64,000 nucleotides of DNA from Chlorobiota bacterium (GTDB lineage Bacteria; Bacteroidota; Ignavibacteria; OLB7): NCBI GenBank assembly GCA_016710285.1, contig JADJXR010000001.1, positions 2,170,001 through 2,234,000 on the forward strand, read 5' to 3'. The notes under the pieces are model-generated. The model did no database searches. It was not told where the DNA came from and was given only the letters and a program-made list of their open reading frames with translations. Made by a program: the position numbers and the translations under genes. Of the stretch, positions 43,452-51,773 are shown piece after piece (position 1 is the stretch's first letter; each line of letters opens with the position of its first letter).

Positions 43452-46028
43452 ATGCAAAGCAAGCATTTCGTTCTGCCGTTGCTGGTGTCGCTTATCTGCT
43501 GTGTGGCCGCCCGTGCCCAGCAGTTCGACCGCGATGCCTACCGCCGATTCCTCCAAGAATCGCAAACAATGACCTCGCAACAATTGCAGACCAGCCACCC
43601 CGTTGATCCCTTCCGCCGCACCGCCCGCGTCCGCCTTGCGAACGCCCTGTATGGCGACAGCATCGCCCAACAGTTTGCCCTGACTGATTATGAGAAATCG
43701 TTGATCGAGAAGCATGGGTTCATGGTCTCCGAACGGCTAAGCTATCCATCCTTTGGAAGCGCGCTGCTGGACGTTTACACCCGCGACCTTCCGGTGTTTG
43801 TCAGCACCGATGCCGTGCTGCACGCGCTCCACATGTCCTACGATGCCGTGCTGAAGGACATTGAACGCACAACGCTGATCCCCCAATTGAAGCAACTGCT
43901 GGAACGCCTCCATGCCCAAATCTCACCCCTGAAAAAGAAGTACGCCGCAAACCCAACAATGCTCCGTAGCCTGCGCGATGTTGACCTGTACCTTTCCATC
44001 CCACGCCAGCTGCTGGGGGAAAACGCACCGCCAACGTTTGCCGAAAACATGGTCCCGGTGAAGGACCTGCTGCTGATGGTGAAGGAGGAACAGCCGAACA
44101 AGTACAAGCTGTTTGCCGAAACGCAACGCCTTGTTGATTTCAGCCAGTTCACCCCACGCGGCCATTACACCGAATCGCAGGAGCTGACCCAATACTTCCA
44201 GGCGATGATCTGGCTGGGGCGAACAGAAATCTGGCTTGCAGCACCACAAGCCGATGGAATAAGCCCTAGCGATGAAGATATCCAACGCCAGACCATTGAT
44301 GCCGCGTTGATTGCCGACATGACCCAGGCCGCAAACGCGCTTCCGCTGGTGGAAGAAATTGATGGAACCATCCGCGTGCTGGTGGGCGAATCGGACAACG
44401 TGACGCTGCCGAATGTGCAAGGCCTGATGCAGGAGAAAGGGCTACGAAGTGCCGCCGATTTGCAAGACACTGCTGTTTGGAGGGACTTCCAGACAACGCT
44501 TCTCACAAAGCCGTTTGCCGGACAACGGATCAACTCGCAAATCTTGATGTCGAACCCCTACAGTGCCGACCAGATCCAGCCCGCCACCGCATTCTTGCTG
44601 CTTGGTCAGCGGTTCGTGATTGATAGCTATATCACCGGCAATGTGGTGTATGATAAAATCATCTCCAACGGTCAAAAGATGCGGCGGATGCTGCCAAGCA
44701 GTCTGGATGTGTTGTTCGCGTTGGGGAACAATGCCGCGGCCCAATTCCTTGATTCCGAATTGAAGGAATATCAATACGCCCCCAACCTTGCCGCGCTCCG
44801 CTACCTTGTGGACTCCTACGAAGATGATTTCTGGAGCGGCTCCATCTACAACAGCTGGCTGAACGCAATCCGAACGCTGAACCCGCCGAAGAACCGCAGC
44901 GGCTTCCCGAAGTTCATGCAGACCGCCGCGTGGTGGCAGCAAAAAATGAACACGCAGCTTGCCAGCTGGGCACAGCTTCGGCACGACAATCTGCTGTATG
45001 CCAAGCAATCGTACAGCGGCGGCATCACCTGCACCTATCCAAAAAGTTTTGTTGAGCCGATCCCCGCATTCTACCGCTCGGTGCGGACCTTAAGTGAGGT
45101 GGCTGTGAAGAAGCTGAGCGGGATAGCGATTGCCGACACCAACGCCAAATCGCACATGCTTGGCTACTTCGGTGCTATGGGGAAAGTGATGGACACTCTG
45201 GAATCAATCGCCACGAAGGAACTTGCGCACCAGCCGTTAAGCGAACGGGAGGAGATGTTCCTGAAGACGATGATCTTTGATACTCCGTCGGGGTGTGCCA
45301 CGGTGCTGGCCGGGTGGTACACGCGGCTGTACTACGGCGGGCCGGACGACGCAAACGCCGATGACCGAATCATTGCCGACATCCACACCGCACCGACCGA
45401 CAAGGATGGAAACGCCACCGGATGGGTTGTTCACGTTGCCACCGGGCCGGTAAATATGGCCGTCACCACCTGCACCCTTCCCGACGGGACCGCGACATCC
45501 TTTATCGGGCCGGTGATGAGTTACTACGAACAGCGTACCACCGGCTTCAAACGCCTGACCGATGAGGAGTGGAGCGACAACCGAATGCACGATTCCGCCT
45601 ACTCCATGCGCCCACCGCTGGTGAACCTTTACCTTGCCGACAAAGAGGGGAACCCAAGAGCGGGGGAGCCAATCACCCTGTACGCAATCAACGACGGAAG
45701 CAGCGATGCGCCCGCAACCCCAATGCCAAGCACGCAGCTTACGGCAACGGCGGTTCCGAACCCGTTCGCAACCGCAACATCGCTGCGGTTTGTTGTTCCG
45801 CCATCGCTTACCGGGCGCAGGGCCGCGCTTCTTCTGTTCGACGTCACCGGCGTTCCGGTTCGGCGATTGCTGAACGAAGATTTGCGCGCTGGGAACTACG
45901 CCATCCGCTGGGACGGAACCGCCGACAACGGCAACACGCTTCCCACCGGAACCTACTACTACCGCCTAACAATCGGCAGCCATGAAACCAGCGGAGCCAT
46001 AACCCTGATACAAGGGGGAGGAAAGTAG
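43452..46028 (+). CDS. T9SS-secreted DUF3160 protein
   Basis: 858 residues from ATG 43452 (GCGGAG ten bases upstream). Signal peptide FVLPLLVSLICCVAARAQ. The large central region (about 60-740) matches the DUF3160 pattern: KHGFMVSERLSYPSFGSALL, VYTRDLPVFVSTDAVLHALH, YAPNLAALRYLVDSYEDDFW and LASWAQLRHDNLLYAKQSYS. The His/Asp-rich VSTDAVLHALHMSYD segment is the best-known hallmark. The C-terminal 100 residues are a T9SS sorting domain (TATAVPNPFATATSLRFVV, LRAGNYAIRWDGTADNG, ITLIQGGGK). DUF3160 proteins are abundant secreted proteins of unknown activity. Confidence 0.85.
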   Translation: MQSKHFVLPLLVSLICCVAARAQQFDRDAYRRFLQESQTMTSQQLQTSHPVDPFRRTARVRLANALYGDSIAQQFALTDYEKSLIEKHGFMVSERLSYPSFGSALLDVYTRDLPVFVSTDAVLHALHMSYDAVLKDIERTTLIPQLKQLLERLHAQISPLKKKYAANPTMLRSLRDVDLYLSIPRQLLGENAPPTFAENMVPVKDLLLMVKEEQPNKYKLFAETQRLVDFSQFTPRGHYTESQELTQYFQAMIWLGRTEIWLAAPQADGISPSDEDIQRQTIDAALIADMTQAANALPLVEEIDGTIRVLVGESDNVTLPNVQGLMQEKGLRSAADLQDTAVWRDFQTTLLTKPFAGQRINSQILMSNPYSADQIQPATAFLLLGQRFVIDSYITGNVVYDKIISNGQKMRRMLPSSLDVLFALGNNAAAQFLDSELKEYQYAPNLAALRYLVDSYEDDFWSGSIYNSWLNAIRTLNPPKNRSGFPKFMQTAAWWQQKMNTQLASWAQLRHDNLLYAKQSYSGGITCTYPKSFVEPIPAFYRSVRTLSEVAVKKLSGIAIADTNAKSHMLGYFGAMGKVMDTLESIATKELAHQPLSEREEMFLKTMIFDTPSGCATVLAGWYTRLYYGGPDDANADDRIIADIHTAPTDKDGNATGWVVHVATGPVNMAVTTCTLPDGTATSFIGPVMSYYEQRTTGFKRLTDEEWSDNRMHDSAYSMRPPLVNLYLADKEGNPRAGEPITLYAINDGSSDAPATPMPSTQLTATAVPNPFATATSLRFVVPPSLTGRRAALLLFDVTGVPVRRLLNEDLRAGNYAIRWDGTADNGNTLPTGTYYYRLTIGSHETSGAITLIQGGGK

Positions 46029-46041
46029 AGTTCAGATGTGA

Positions 46042-46120
46042 GGGTAGCCGAAGGTCTTTAGCCTTCGGCGGCAAGCGAAAAACCTACTATCAATTCCAAC
46101 GGAGTCCGGGGTCGCGCTAC
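46042..46120. repeat. Degenerate dispersed repeat family A copy
   Basis: GGTAGCCGAAGGTCTTTAGC, then CTTCGGCGG and a decayed CAATTCCAACGGAGTCCGGG. It recalls the copies at 2.9-3.15, 10.25 and 11.03 kb, with the central spacer altered. It lies immediately after the DUF3160 stop. Confidence 0.7.
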
Positions 46121-46138
46121 TGCGCCCCAAATTGATCC

Positions 46139-46179
46139 AAGCGGGAATCACCAATGCTGAAAATTGGTGATTCCCGCTT
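46139..46179. terminator. Strong bidirectional hairpin between convergent genes
   Basis: Perfect 17-bp stem AAGCGGGAATCACCAAT / ATTGGTGATTCCCGCTT with a 7-nt loop, between the stops at 46028 (+) and 46225 (-). T-runs are absent, but stem strength and position fit a shared terminator. Confidence 0.65.
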
Positions 46180-46224
46180 GTTGCAAATGGGGGGGGAAGA
46201 AAGTGCGCGGAGCCGTTGACCCGA

Positions 46225-47733
46225 TTACTCAATCTTCACGGCTTCGAATCGGTAGAGTTCGGCATCCTCGCGGCGGAAGGCTTCGGCATCCAGCCCGGCT
46301 TTTTGGCCAAGCTGATGCAGCAGTGTGGTGCGGTCCCACCCTTGCTCGGTGGCGACTTGCGGAAGGAATATCCCGGTGGTGGTCCCCACACGAAGATAGA
46401 CCCCATCGCGCCCGGGCTGAATCTGGGCGGTATCCAACACCCGTTGGAACCGCGACAGCACGGTGACTTCATACTCCAACTCCGGCAACTCCGCCGGGCT
46501 GACGGGTTGGAACCGTGAGTCCTTCAGGGCTGCCATTGGAGCCACACGTTGCACGGTTGCCAGAAGCGAGCCATCGGGGATCACGTAGCCGATGCACCCC
46601 CGCAATGCCTTCCGCTTGGTGAGGGTGACGAACGCCGGATACTCCGCCGCAAGCCCCGCCGTCAGGGGGCGATATGCCGGCGGCGTTGCCCCGTTGACGG
46701 ATGCTTCCACCATTGCTTTTGCCACCCGAAGAAGCCCCGCCCGCTCGGCTTCGGTAAGCGAGGGAAGGAGGAATTGGGGGCTATCTGCGCCCGCCCCAGC
46801 CACGATCACTCCGCTCATATATCCCACAACCCGGTCGGGGCGGGATGCGCCGGCGGCAACCTGTGAGGAGTTCATGTAGCGAAGCGGGCAGGCAACCGTT
46901 CCGCCAAGTTGCTCGGCGGCCATCATCACCGCCATCACCGGTCCGCCGCCGCACGCTTCCCATTGCTTCCCGAACAACCGCATCCCCATCAGGTGGTAAT
47001 CGAAACGGGAAAATGCGGCAATCACACTGCTGTCCAGCCTGGCGGCGGTGTCGGTGCGGTGGTAGTGGGAAAGGTCACTGCTGGCAACCAGCAGCACCCG
47101 CTTCCGTGCGGCACGAACCGCGCCAACCACAGCCCGCATCAGCCGATCCACCGTGGGGAAATCTTGGCTTCCCATCACCACCGGAACCACCGGCACGCCC
47201 GGCAACACCGTTTGCAGGAAAGGGAGTTGGACCTCAATCGAATGTTCCGGCGAAGCGGAGTCCCAGCGGTGGCCCAGGTCGGAGAAGCCAACGTTCTTCT
47301 GCCCGGTTGCCACCAGCCGGGCCAATGCGGTGTCAACCCGCGCAACCCCAAGCGGCGTTGCATACCCCACGCCATTGAAGACCGAGGCTCCGTAAAAGTA
47401 GCGGTAATGGCTTGGCGCAATGATTATGACTGCGTCGTACTTCTTCCCTTGCAACTGGCGGTAGGTTTCCCCCGCAACCCAGCCGCTGTACGGGTATCCG
47501 GCATGGGGCGCAACAACGCCAACAATGCCGTCGCGGATTGGCGTGGCGGCTGCGGTCCGGAGGAATTCGCCAACCCATCGCCGCAGCGTGTCGGGGTTGG
47601 CGGGATAGAACGACCCCGCCACCGCCGGCATCCGCACGCCATCGCGGATGGAGTTCCCATCTGCCAAAATTTTGGAAGCCGGAAGCAACCAGAACAGCAG
47701 AAGAAGGGAAGGAAGAAAGCGGAAACGGTTCAT
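46225..47733 (-). CDS. Exported Memo-AMMECR1 fusion protein
   Basis: 502 residues from ATG 47733. Signal-peptide-like start (FLPSLLLLFWLLPASKILA). Residues about 35-310 are a Memo domain with the presumed metal ligands kept: VAPHAGYPYSG (His), IIAPSHYRYFYGAS (His), SSDLSHYH and EACGGGPVMAVM (Cys). Residues about 325-500 are an AMMECR1 domain with KRKALRGCIGYVIPDG. The two are parts A and B of the AmmeMemoRadiSam set; the radical-SAM partner is not in the window. Members of the set are normally thought of as cytoplasmic, so the signal peptide is unusual. Biological role of the set is not established to my knowledge. Confidence 0.85.
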   Translation of the reverse strand: MNRFRFLPSLLLLFWLLPASKILADGNSIRDGVRMPAVAGSFYPANPDTLRRWVGEFLRTAAATPIRDGIVGVVAPHAGYPYSGWVAGETYRQLQGKKYDAVIIIAPSHYRYFYGASVFNGVGYATPLGVARVDTALARLVATGQKNVGFSDLGHRWDSASPEHSIEVQLPFLQTVLPGVPVVPVVMGSQDFPTVDRLMRAVVGAVRAARKRVLLVASSDLSHYHRTDTAARLDSSVIAAFSRFDYHLMGMRLFGKQWEACGGGPVMAVMMAAEQLGGTVACPLRYMNSSQVAAGASRPDRVVGYMSGVIVAGAGADSPQFLLPSLTEAERAGLLRVAKAMVEASVNGATPPAYRPLTAGLAAEYPAFVTLTKRKALRGCIGYVIPDGSLLATVQRVAPMAALKDSRFQPVSPAELPELEYEVTVLSRFQRVLDTAQIQPGRDGVYLRVGTTTGIFLPQVATEQGWDRTTLLHQLGQKAGLDAEAFRREDAELYRFEAVKIE

Positions 47734-47860
47734 GGAAGAAAACAGAAGTTGGTTGCTGGAAACTGCGGTGAAACGTACGGCGGGCGATGGATGGAAAGTG
47801 ATAGAAAATGATGGAAAGCGAGTGAGCAAATCGGCTGGCCGACCTCTGTTCCCCCCCCCT

Positions 47861-48490
47861 CTATCCGTTTTTCCTCACAATCCTCACCGCGCTGATCTCG
47901 CTGCGGAACCGGCGCAGGGGTTCGGCGGCGATGCCTTCCCCCAGCGGGTCGTTCATCAGATACTCCATCCCGCGCTTGCCAACCACCAGCACCCAGTGGG
48001 GGATTGCCGCGCCGATCATCACCCGAACAATCACCGGGTTGCCAGCCTTCAACGCGTCATCAATTTCTTGGTGGCTGGGGTACGGGGTCTCGATGGTGAT
48101 TGCGTGGTTGGTAAGCTCCTCCACCGCACGCCAGCGCAGCCAGCCCCGTTCGGTGAATCCCCCTTTCAGGGCCAGCTGGGCGTTCAACACATCGGGGGGA
48201 ATGGCGATTCCGTGGTGGGCCAGCGCCATGCTGACGCAGCAGACAACGCAGCCGGTGGAACTGAACGCCTCGTTGCTTCCGCCAAGCCGGACCTCCTTCC
48301 ACTGCGGCGCGGTTTGCAGGTAGAGTGGGATATCCATCAACGCCATCTCCATCGGCTCCCCTCCGCTAATGCTGATTGGCGCGGCAAGGTGGTCGCGGAT
48401 GACCGCAGCGGCAATCGTTGCCACAATCATCAGCACGCCGCCAATCAGCGCAGCGCGTTTCAGTGGGGAAGGATGTGGGCTGCCGAACAT
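47861..48490 (-). CDS. Membrane-anchored C39-like papain-fold protein
   Basis: 209 residues. One N-terminal transmembrane segment (LIGGVLMIVATIAAAVI) followed by an extracytoplasmic domain of the peptidase_C39_2 type. The candidate catalytic Cys is in SSTGCVVCCVSMALAHHG, the His in IPHWVLVVGKRG and the Asp in YLMNDPLG. GNPVIVRVMIG precedes the His as in that family. Such proteins may cleave peptides or isopeptide-like bonds at the envelope; the natural substrate is unknown. It is 16 bp behind the lipoprotein gene and 127 bp before the Memo fusion, all on the minus strand, so an operon is plausible. Confidence 0.75.
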   Translation of the reverse strand: MFGSPHPSPLKRAALIGGVLMIVATIAAAVIRDHLAAPISISGGEPMEMALMDIPLYLQTAPQWKEVRLGGSNEAFSSTGCVVCCVSMALAHHGIAIPPDVLNAQLALKGGFTERGWLRWRAVEELTNHAITIETPYPSHQEIDDALKAGNPVIVRVMIGAAIPHWVLVVGKRGMEYLMNDPLGEGIAAEPLRRFRSEISAVRIVRKNG

Positions 48491-48506
48491 GAGGGTTGTT
48501 CCCGGT

Positions 48507-49109
48507 TTACATTCCCACCGACTTCAGGGCCTCCACTTCTGATTTCCCCAGCTGGCGTTGCAGCCGGACTTCCTGCAGCTGCTGGTAGCTTCCCCCTTTG
48601 CGGGCAAAGGTAAGAATGCTGGCATCGGACATCTGGACCGGTTTCAGCGTGGAGTATTCCAGCCCGGAAAGGAGCGTTTTGTTCTCCTTGAATTTCATTT
48701 TGGAAAGCTCAAGAATGGCTTCCTCGCCAATCCCCGCCCCTTTCATTGCGCGGATGTCGTCGGCCCAGTTGGGGAGCGCGCCCATCTCCGTTAGTTGGGT
48801 CATGGCCGTTGGGCTAAGGCCCAGCGGCGACATCGCCTCGACGGTGCTTCCCAAGTCGAACTTCAGGTTCCGTTCGTGCATGCTTTTCACCATTTCAATC
48901 GCGGCGGCTTCGTCCAGCCCTGCGCGTTTTGCTTGGCCAAGCTCCTGGATTTCTTGGTCGGTAAGCTGCATGCTGCTTAGCTGTGCGGCTTTTTCCTGGC
49001 TGAAGCCTTGCTGGACCAGCTGCTGTTTCAGCGTCTCATCTTCGGCGTTTCCGCAGGCGATCAGGGTTGCGGCAATCAGCGCGGCCAGTAAGCGTAGTTG
49101 GGTCTTCAT
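48507..49109 (-). CDS. Helical lipoprotein of unknown function
   Basis: 200 residues. Lipoprotein signal LLAALIAATLIACG (Cys about 19). The mature protein is a series of short helices with recurring patterns of the type LTDQEIQELGQAKRAGL, LSPTAMTQLTEMGAL and GIGEEAILELSKMKF, reminiscent of helical hairpin repeats that bind peptides, but I recognise no family. It is 79 bp downstream of scpB and 16 bp upstream of the C39-like gene on the same strand. Confidence 0.6.
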   Translation of the reverse strand: MKTQLRLLAALIAATLIACGNAEDETLKQQLVQQGFSQEKAAQLSSMQLTDQEIQELGQAKRAGLDEAAAIEMVKSMHERNLKFDLGSTVEAMSPLGLSPTAMTQLTEMGALPNWADDIRAMKGAGIGEEAILELSKMKFKENKTLLSGLEYSTLKPVQMSDASILTFARKGGSYQQLQEVRLQRQLGKSEVEALKSVGM

Positions 49110-49188
49110 CGGCGTATCGGTTGGTTGATTCAGTGTTCAGGTTTTGGCGTGCGTGGGGAAGAAAAGGCTGAAGGAAGGGGGGAAGGTT

Positions 49189-50154
49189 CTATTGCTGGGG
49201 AACCTCTTCCGGCGCGTTTGCTTCGGCGTGATCCGTGGCGGTTTCTGCTTCGGCAAGCTGCGGTCCTTCTGGCGTGGCGGTGGCTTGGTCCGGCGTGTTT
49301 CCGGCCGCGCCAACGCGTGCCTCGATTTCGGCAACCTCGGTGGCCTCGTCAACAGTGATAACCTCGGCACGTTCGGCGCTGAAGGCATCTTCTTCCATCA
49401 GCTCCTCGATCTCGCGCAGTTTTGGCAAATCTCCCACGTTGTTCAGGCCAAAGCAGCGAAGGAAATCATCGCTGGAGCCGTAAAGAAGCGGGCGGCCCAC
49501 CCCTTCGCTTCGCCCGGTGATTGCCACCAGGTTTTTCTCCAGCAGCGACAGCAGAACTTGGTCGCAGTTCACCCCGCGAATCTGCTCGATCTCCGGCTTA
49601 GAAACCGGCTGGCGATAGGCGATAATCGCCAACGTTTCCAGCGCGGCGGGGGAAAGCCGGCGGCGGAGTTTTTCTTTGGAGAGCATGGCCACCCATTCCC
49701 CGTACTCGCGGATGGTGGCGTACTGGAACCCGCCGGCAACCTCCACAATCCGGAACGCACGCCCCGATTCATCATACTCAAGGTTCAGTTCCTCAACCAG
49801 CCGCCGGATATATTTCTGGTTGATCGTCTCCGTTCGGCCACTGCGCGATGGCCGCCCGGCAGAGCGTGCCTCGGCTTCCTCGAACGCTTCGGCAAGGTCC
49901 TCGGCTTCGGCCTCAAGGCTTTCCTCGGCTGTGGGGGGCTGCTCGGGATTCTCGGTTGGTTTGGCTTCTTCGGTTCCGTTTGCTTCGGCGAACAGGGGTG
50001 GGGGTTCCTCGCGGAGTTTTCCGTCCGGTTGGTCGCCCAGGATCAAGCGGATCAGCATCCGTGGCGGAAGCGGTTCTTCGCTGGCAAAGATCAGTGCTTC
50101 CAGCACTGGCTTCAGCAGCTGTGGGTCGTCGGTGATGTATGGTTGTCGGGCCAT
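49189..50154 (-). CDS. scpB: Segregation and condensation protein B
   Basis: 321 residues from ATG 50154. It binds ScpA and the SMC ATPase to form condensin, which organises and segregates the chromosome. The first winged helix begins LLKPVLEALIFASEEPLPP. After an unusual acidic insert of about 80 residues (EEAKPTENPEQPPTAEE region) comes EELNLEYDESGRAFRIVEVA and the second winged helix LSPAALETLAIIAYRQPVSK, IRGVNCDQVLLSLLEKNLVA, GRPLLYGSSDDFLRCFGLNN. A Glu/Ala-rich tail of about 60 residues (ATPEGPQLAEAETATDH) is also longer than usual. It follows scpA by 117 bp. Confidence 0.92.
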   Translation of the reverse strand: MARQPYITDDPQLLKPVLEALIFASEEPLPPRMLIRLILGDQPDGKLREEPPPLFAEANGTEEAKPTENPEQPPTAEESLEAEAEDLAEAFEEAEARSAGRPSRSGRTETINQKYIRRLVEELNLEYDESGRAFRIVEVAGGFQYATIREYGEWVAMLSKEKLRRRLSPAALETLAIIAYRQPVSKPEIEQIRGVNCDQVLLSLLEKNLVAITGRSEGVGRPLLYGSSDDFLRCFGLNNVGDLPKLREIEELMEEDAFSAERAEVITVDEATEVAEIEARVGAAGNTPDQATATPEGPQLAEAETATDHAEANAPEEVPQQ

Positions 50155-50271
50155 TGGTTCAATGTTCGTGCTTCGGACAAGGGGGGAAGGGAGTTGTCTG
50201 GGGAGCGAATGCCCCCTTGCCACGGCTGTTCGGCGCGTGTTGCTGCGCCGCTGGTTTAGAGTTTGTACAGT

Positions 50272-51003
50272 TTAGAGTTTGTACAGCAGGATGTCCTCGA
50301 AGTTGTCATCCTGATGGAAGGCAATAAACTTATTTTTAATCAGTTCCAGCAAGGCCAGCATTGTGACGATAATTCCCATCCTATCCAGGCGGTCAATCAG
50401 TTCGAAAAACGTCACTTGCGAGCGTTGGTTGAAGATGGAAAGGATGTAGTCGGTTTGTTCTTCCACGGTGTAAGCAATCCGTTCCACAACGTGGATATCC
50501 TTCCGTTTGCGTGCGCGGTCCACGGCCTTCTTGAAGGCGGTCAGCAGGTCGAACAGGGTGACGTTCCGCAAGGTTTCTTCCGGGGTTTCTGGCTCAATCA
50601 CCCGTTCATCGGCAAGGAAGTTTTGGCGGTAGAACACCAGGCGGTTCTCCTCCTCGCGGTTGCGTAGCTGCTCGGCGATTTCCTTGTACTGCTTGTATTC
50701 GATCAATCGGCGCACAAGCTCGGCGCGTGGGTCCTCTTCCTCCTCCTCGTTGATGCCCCGTTCCGGTTTTGGCAGGAGCATTTTGGCCTTAATCTGCATC
50801 AGCGTGGCGGCCATCACGATGAACTCCCCGGCCTGTTCCAAGTCCAGCATCTGCAATGCATGGGTGTACACCAGGAATTCCTCGGTAATCTGGGAGATGG
50901 GGATGTCGTAGATGTCAAGCTCATCCCGCTTGATGAAAAACAGGAGCAGATCCAACGGCCCCTCGAAGTTCGGCAGCGAGATAACGTACTGGGTAGCGTT
51001 CAT
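50272..51003 (-). CDS. scpA: Segregation and condensation protein A (kleisin)
   Basis: 243 residues, normal length. It is the kleisin that bridges SMC heads and recruits ScpB. The family opening is clear: LPNFEGPLDLLLFFIKRDEL and DIYDIPISQITEEFLVYTH, then EFIVMAATLMQIKAKMLLP; the C-terminal winged helix contains VTFFELIDRLDRMGIIVTML. A tandem duplication of TTTAGAGTTTGTACAG covers the stop codon (about 50257-50288), duplicating the last codons beyond the stop. The -7 box at 51009 lies five bases upstream of the ATG, so the mRNA may be leaderless. Confidence 0.94.
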   Translation of the reverse strand: MNATQYVISLPNFEGPLDLLLFFIKRDELDIYDIPISQITEEFLVYTHALQMLDLEQAGEFIVMAATLMQIKAKMLLPKPERGINEEEEEDPRAELVRRLIEYKQYKEIAEQLRNREEENRLVFYRQNFLADERVIEPETPEETLRNVTLFDLLTAFKKAVDRARKRKDIHVVERIAYTVEEQTDYILSIFNQRSQVTFFELIDRLDRMGIIVTMLALLELIKNKFIAFHQDDNFEDILLYKL

Positions 51004-51008
51004 TGCCG

Positions 51009-51016
51009 CGAAGATA
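51009..51016 (-). promoter_or_regulatory. -7 box TATCTTCG abutting the scpA start
   Basis: Minus strand TATCTTCG followed by CGGCA and the ATG at 51003. The octamer recurs at 9975, 43296 and 53364. No -33 TTG at the expected distance. Confidence 0.4.
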
Positions 51017-51191
51017 CGAGGGGGGGAGAAAAGAAAATTTCAGGGGGGGTGAGAATTTTTAGGGGGATCGGTGTCTTCTACAGTAGTGGGTTCAATGGCG
51101 ATCCCAATGGTGGGCAGCATTCCGCCAGCGGTTTGGCGGCAGATTGATTCCGGGAGAAACAGCGGTGGCAGTAACGGCAGCGTCTTCAACC

Positions 51192-51731
51192 ATGGCACAG
51201 CACGAAGCAAGCAACAGGGAGGATGAAATCCTTGTTGAAGGGATTCGTGCGGGGGATCATGCGGCCTTCACCACGCTGTTCCAGAAGTACAAAACGGGGA
51301 TTTACCGCTTCTGCCTGCTGATGCTGGGGGATGCCCAAGCCGCCGAGGATATCTACCAGGACATCTTCCTGAATTTTTACCGCACCTGCCGCGACCGCCA
51401 GCCAATCCACAACGCACGGAACTACCTGTTCGGGGCCGCCCGCAATCGTTGCCTGCGGCATCTGGAAACAGCGCGCCGGATTGAGCCGATTCCCGACGAA
51501 TTGGAGCTTGCTTCCGACGAAGACCAGACCGAGATGAGAGAGTATCTGGAAGCCGCGTTGCAACGGATTAACCCGGTGTACCGCGAAGCGTTCCTGCTGT
51601 TTGAGTTGGAGGATTATTCCTACGAGGAGATCGCCGCCCAGCTTGAGGTAAGCCGCGAAGTGGTCCGGAATCGGATTTACAGGGCAAAGCTGGCGTTGCA
51701 GAAGATTTTGCGCCCGGTGCTGGGGCGGTAG
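51192..51731 (+). CDS. ECF-type RNA polymerase sigma factor
   Basis: 179 residues from ATG 51192 (a TTG at 51144 is possible). Region 2 covers about residues 20-85: DHAAFTTLFQKYKTGIYRFC, AEDIYQDIFLNFYRTC. Region 4 covers about 120-175: INPVYREAFLLFELEDYSYE, EIAAQLEVSREVVRNRIYRA. Like other FCB ECF sigmas it is followed 42 bp later by a membrane protein with a short cytoplasmic N-terminal domain, presumed to be its anti-sigma factor. Divergent from scpA. It probably controls an envelope stress response; the target promoters are unknown. Confidence 0.9.
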   Translation: MAQHEASNREDEILVEGIRAGDHAAFTTLFQKYKTGIYRFCLLMLGDAQAAEDIYQDIFLNFYRTCRDRQPIHNARNYLFGAARNRCLRHLETARRIEPIPDELELASDEDQTEMREYLEAALQRINPVYREAFLLFELEDYSYEEIAAQLEVSREVVRNRIYRAKLALQKILRPVLGR

Positions 51732-51773
51732 CGGAAAACAACCGGAACGAACACCGAATAACACTCTATCCAA

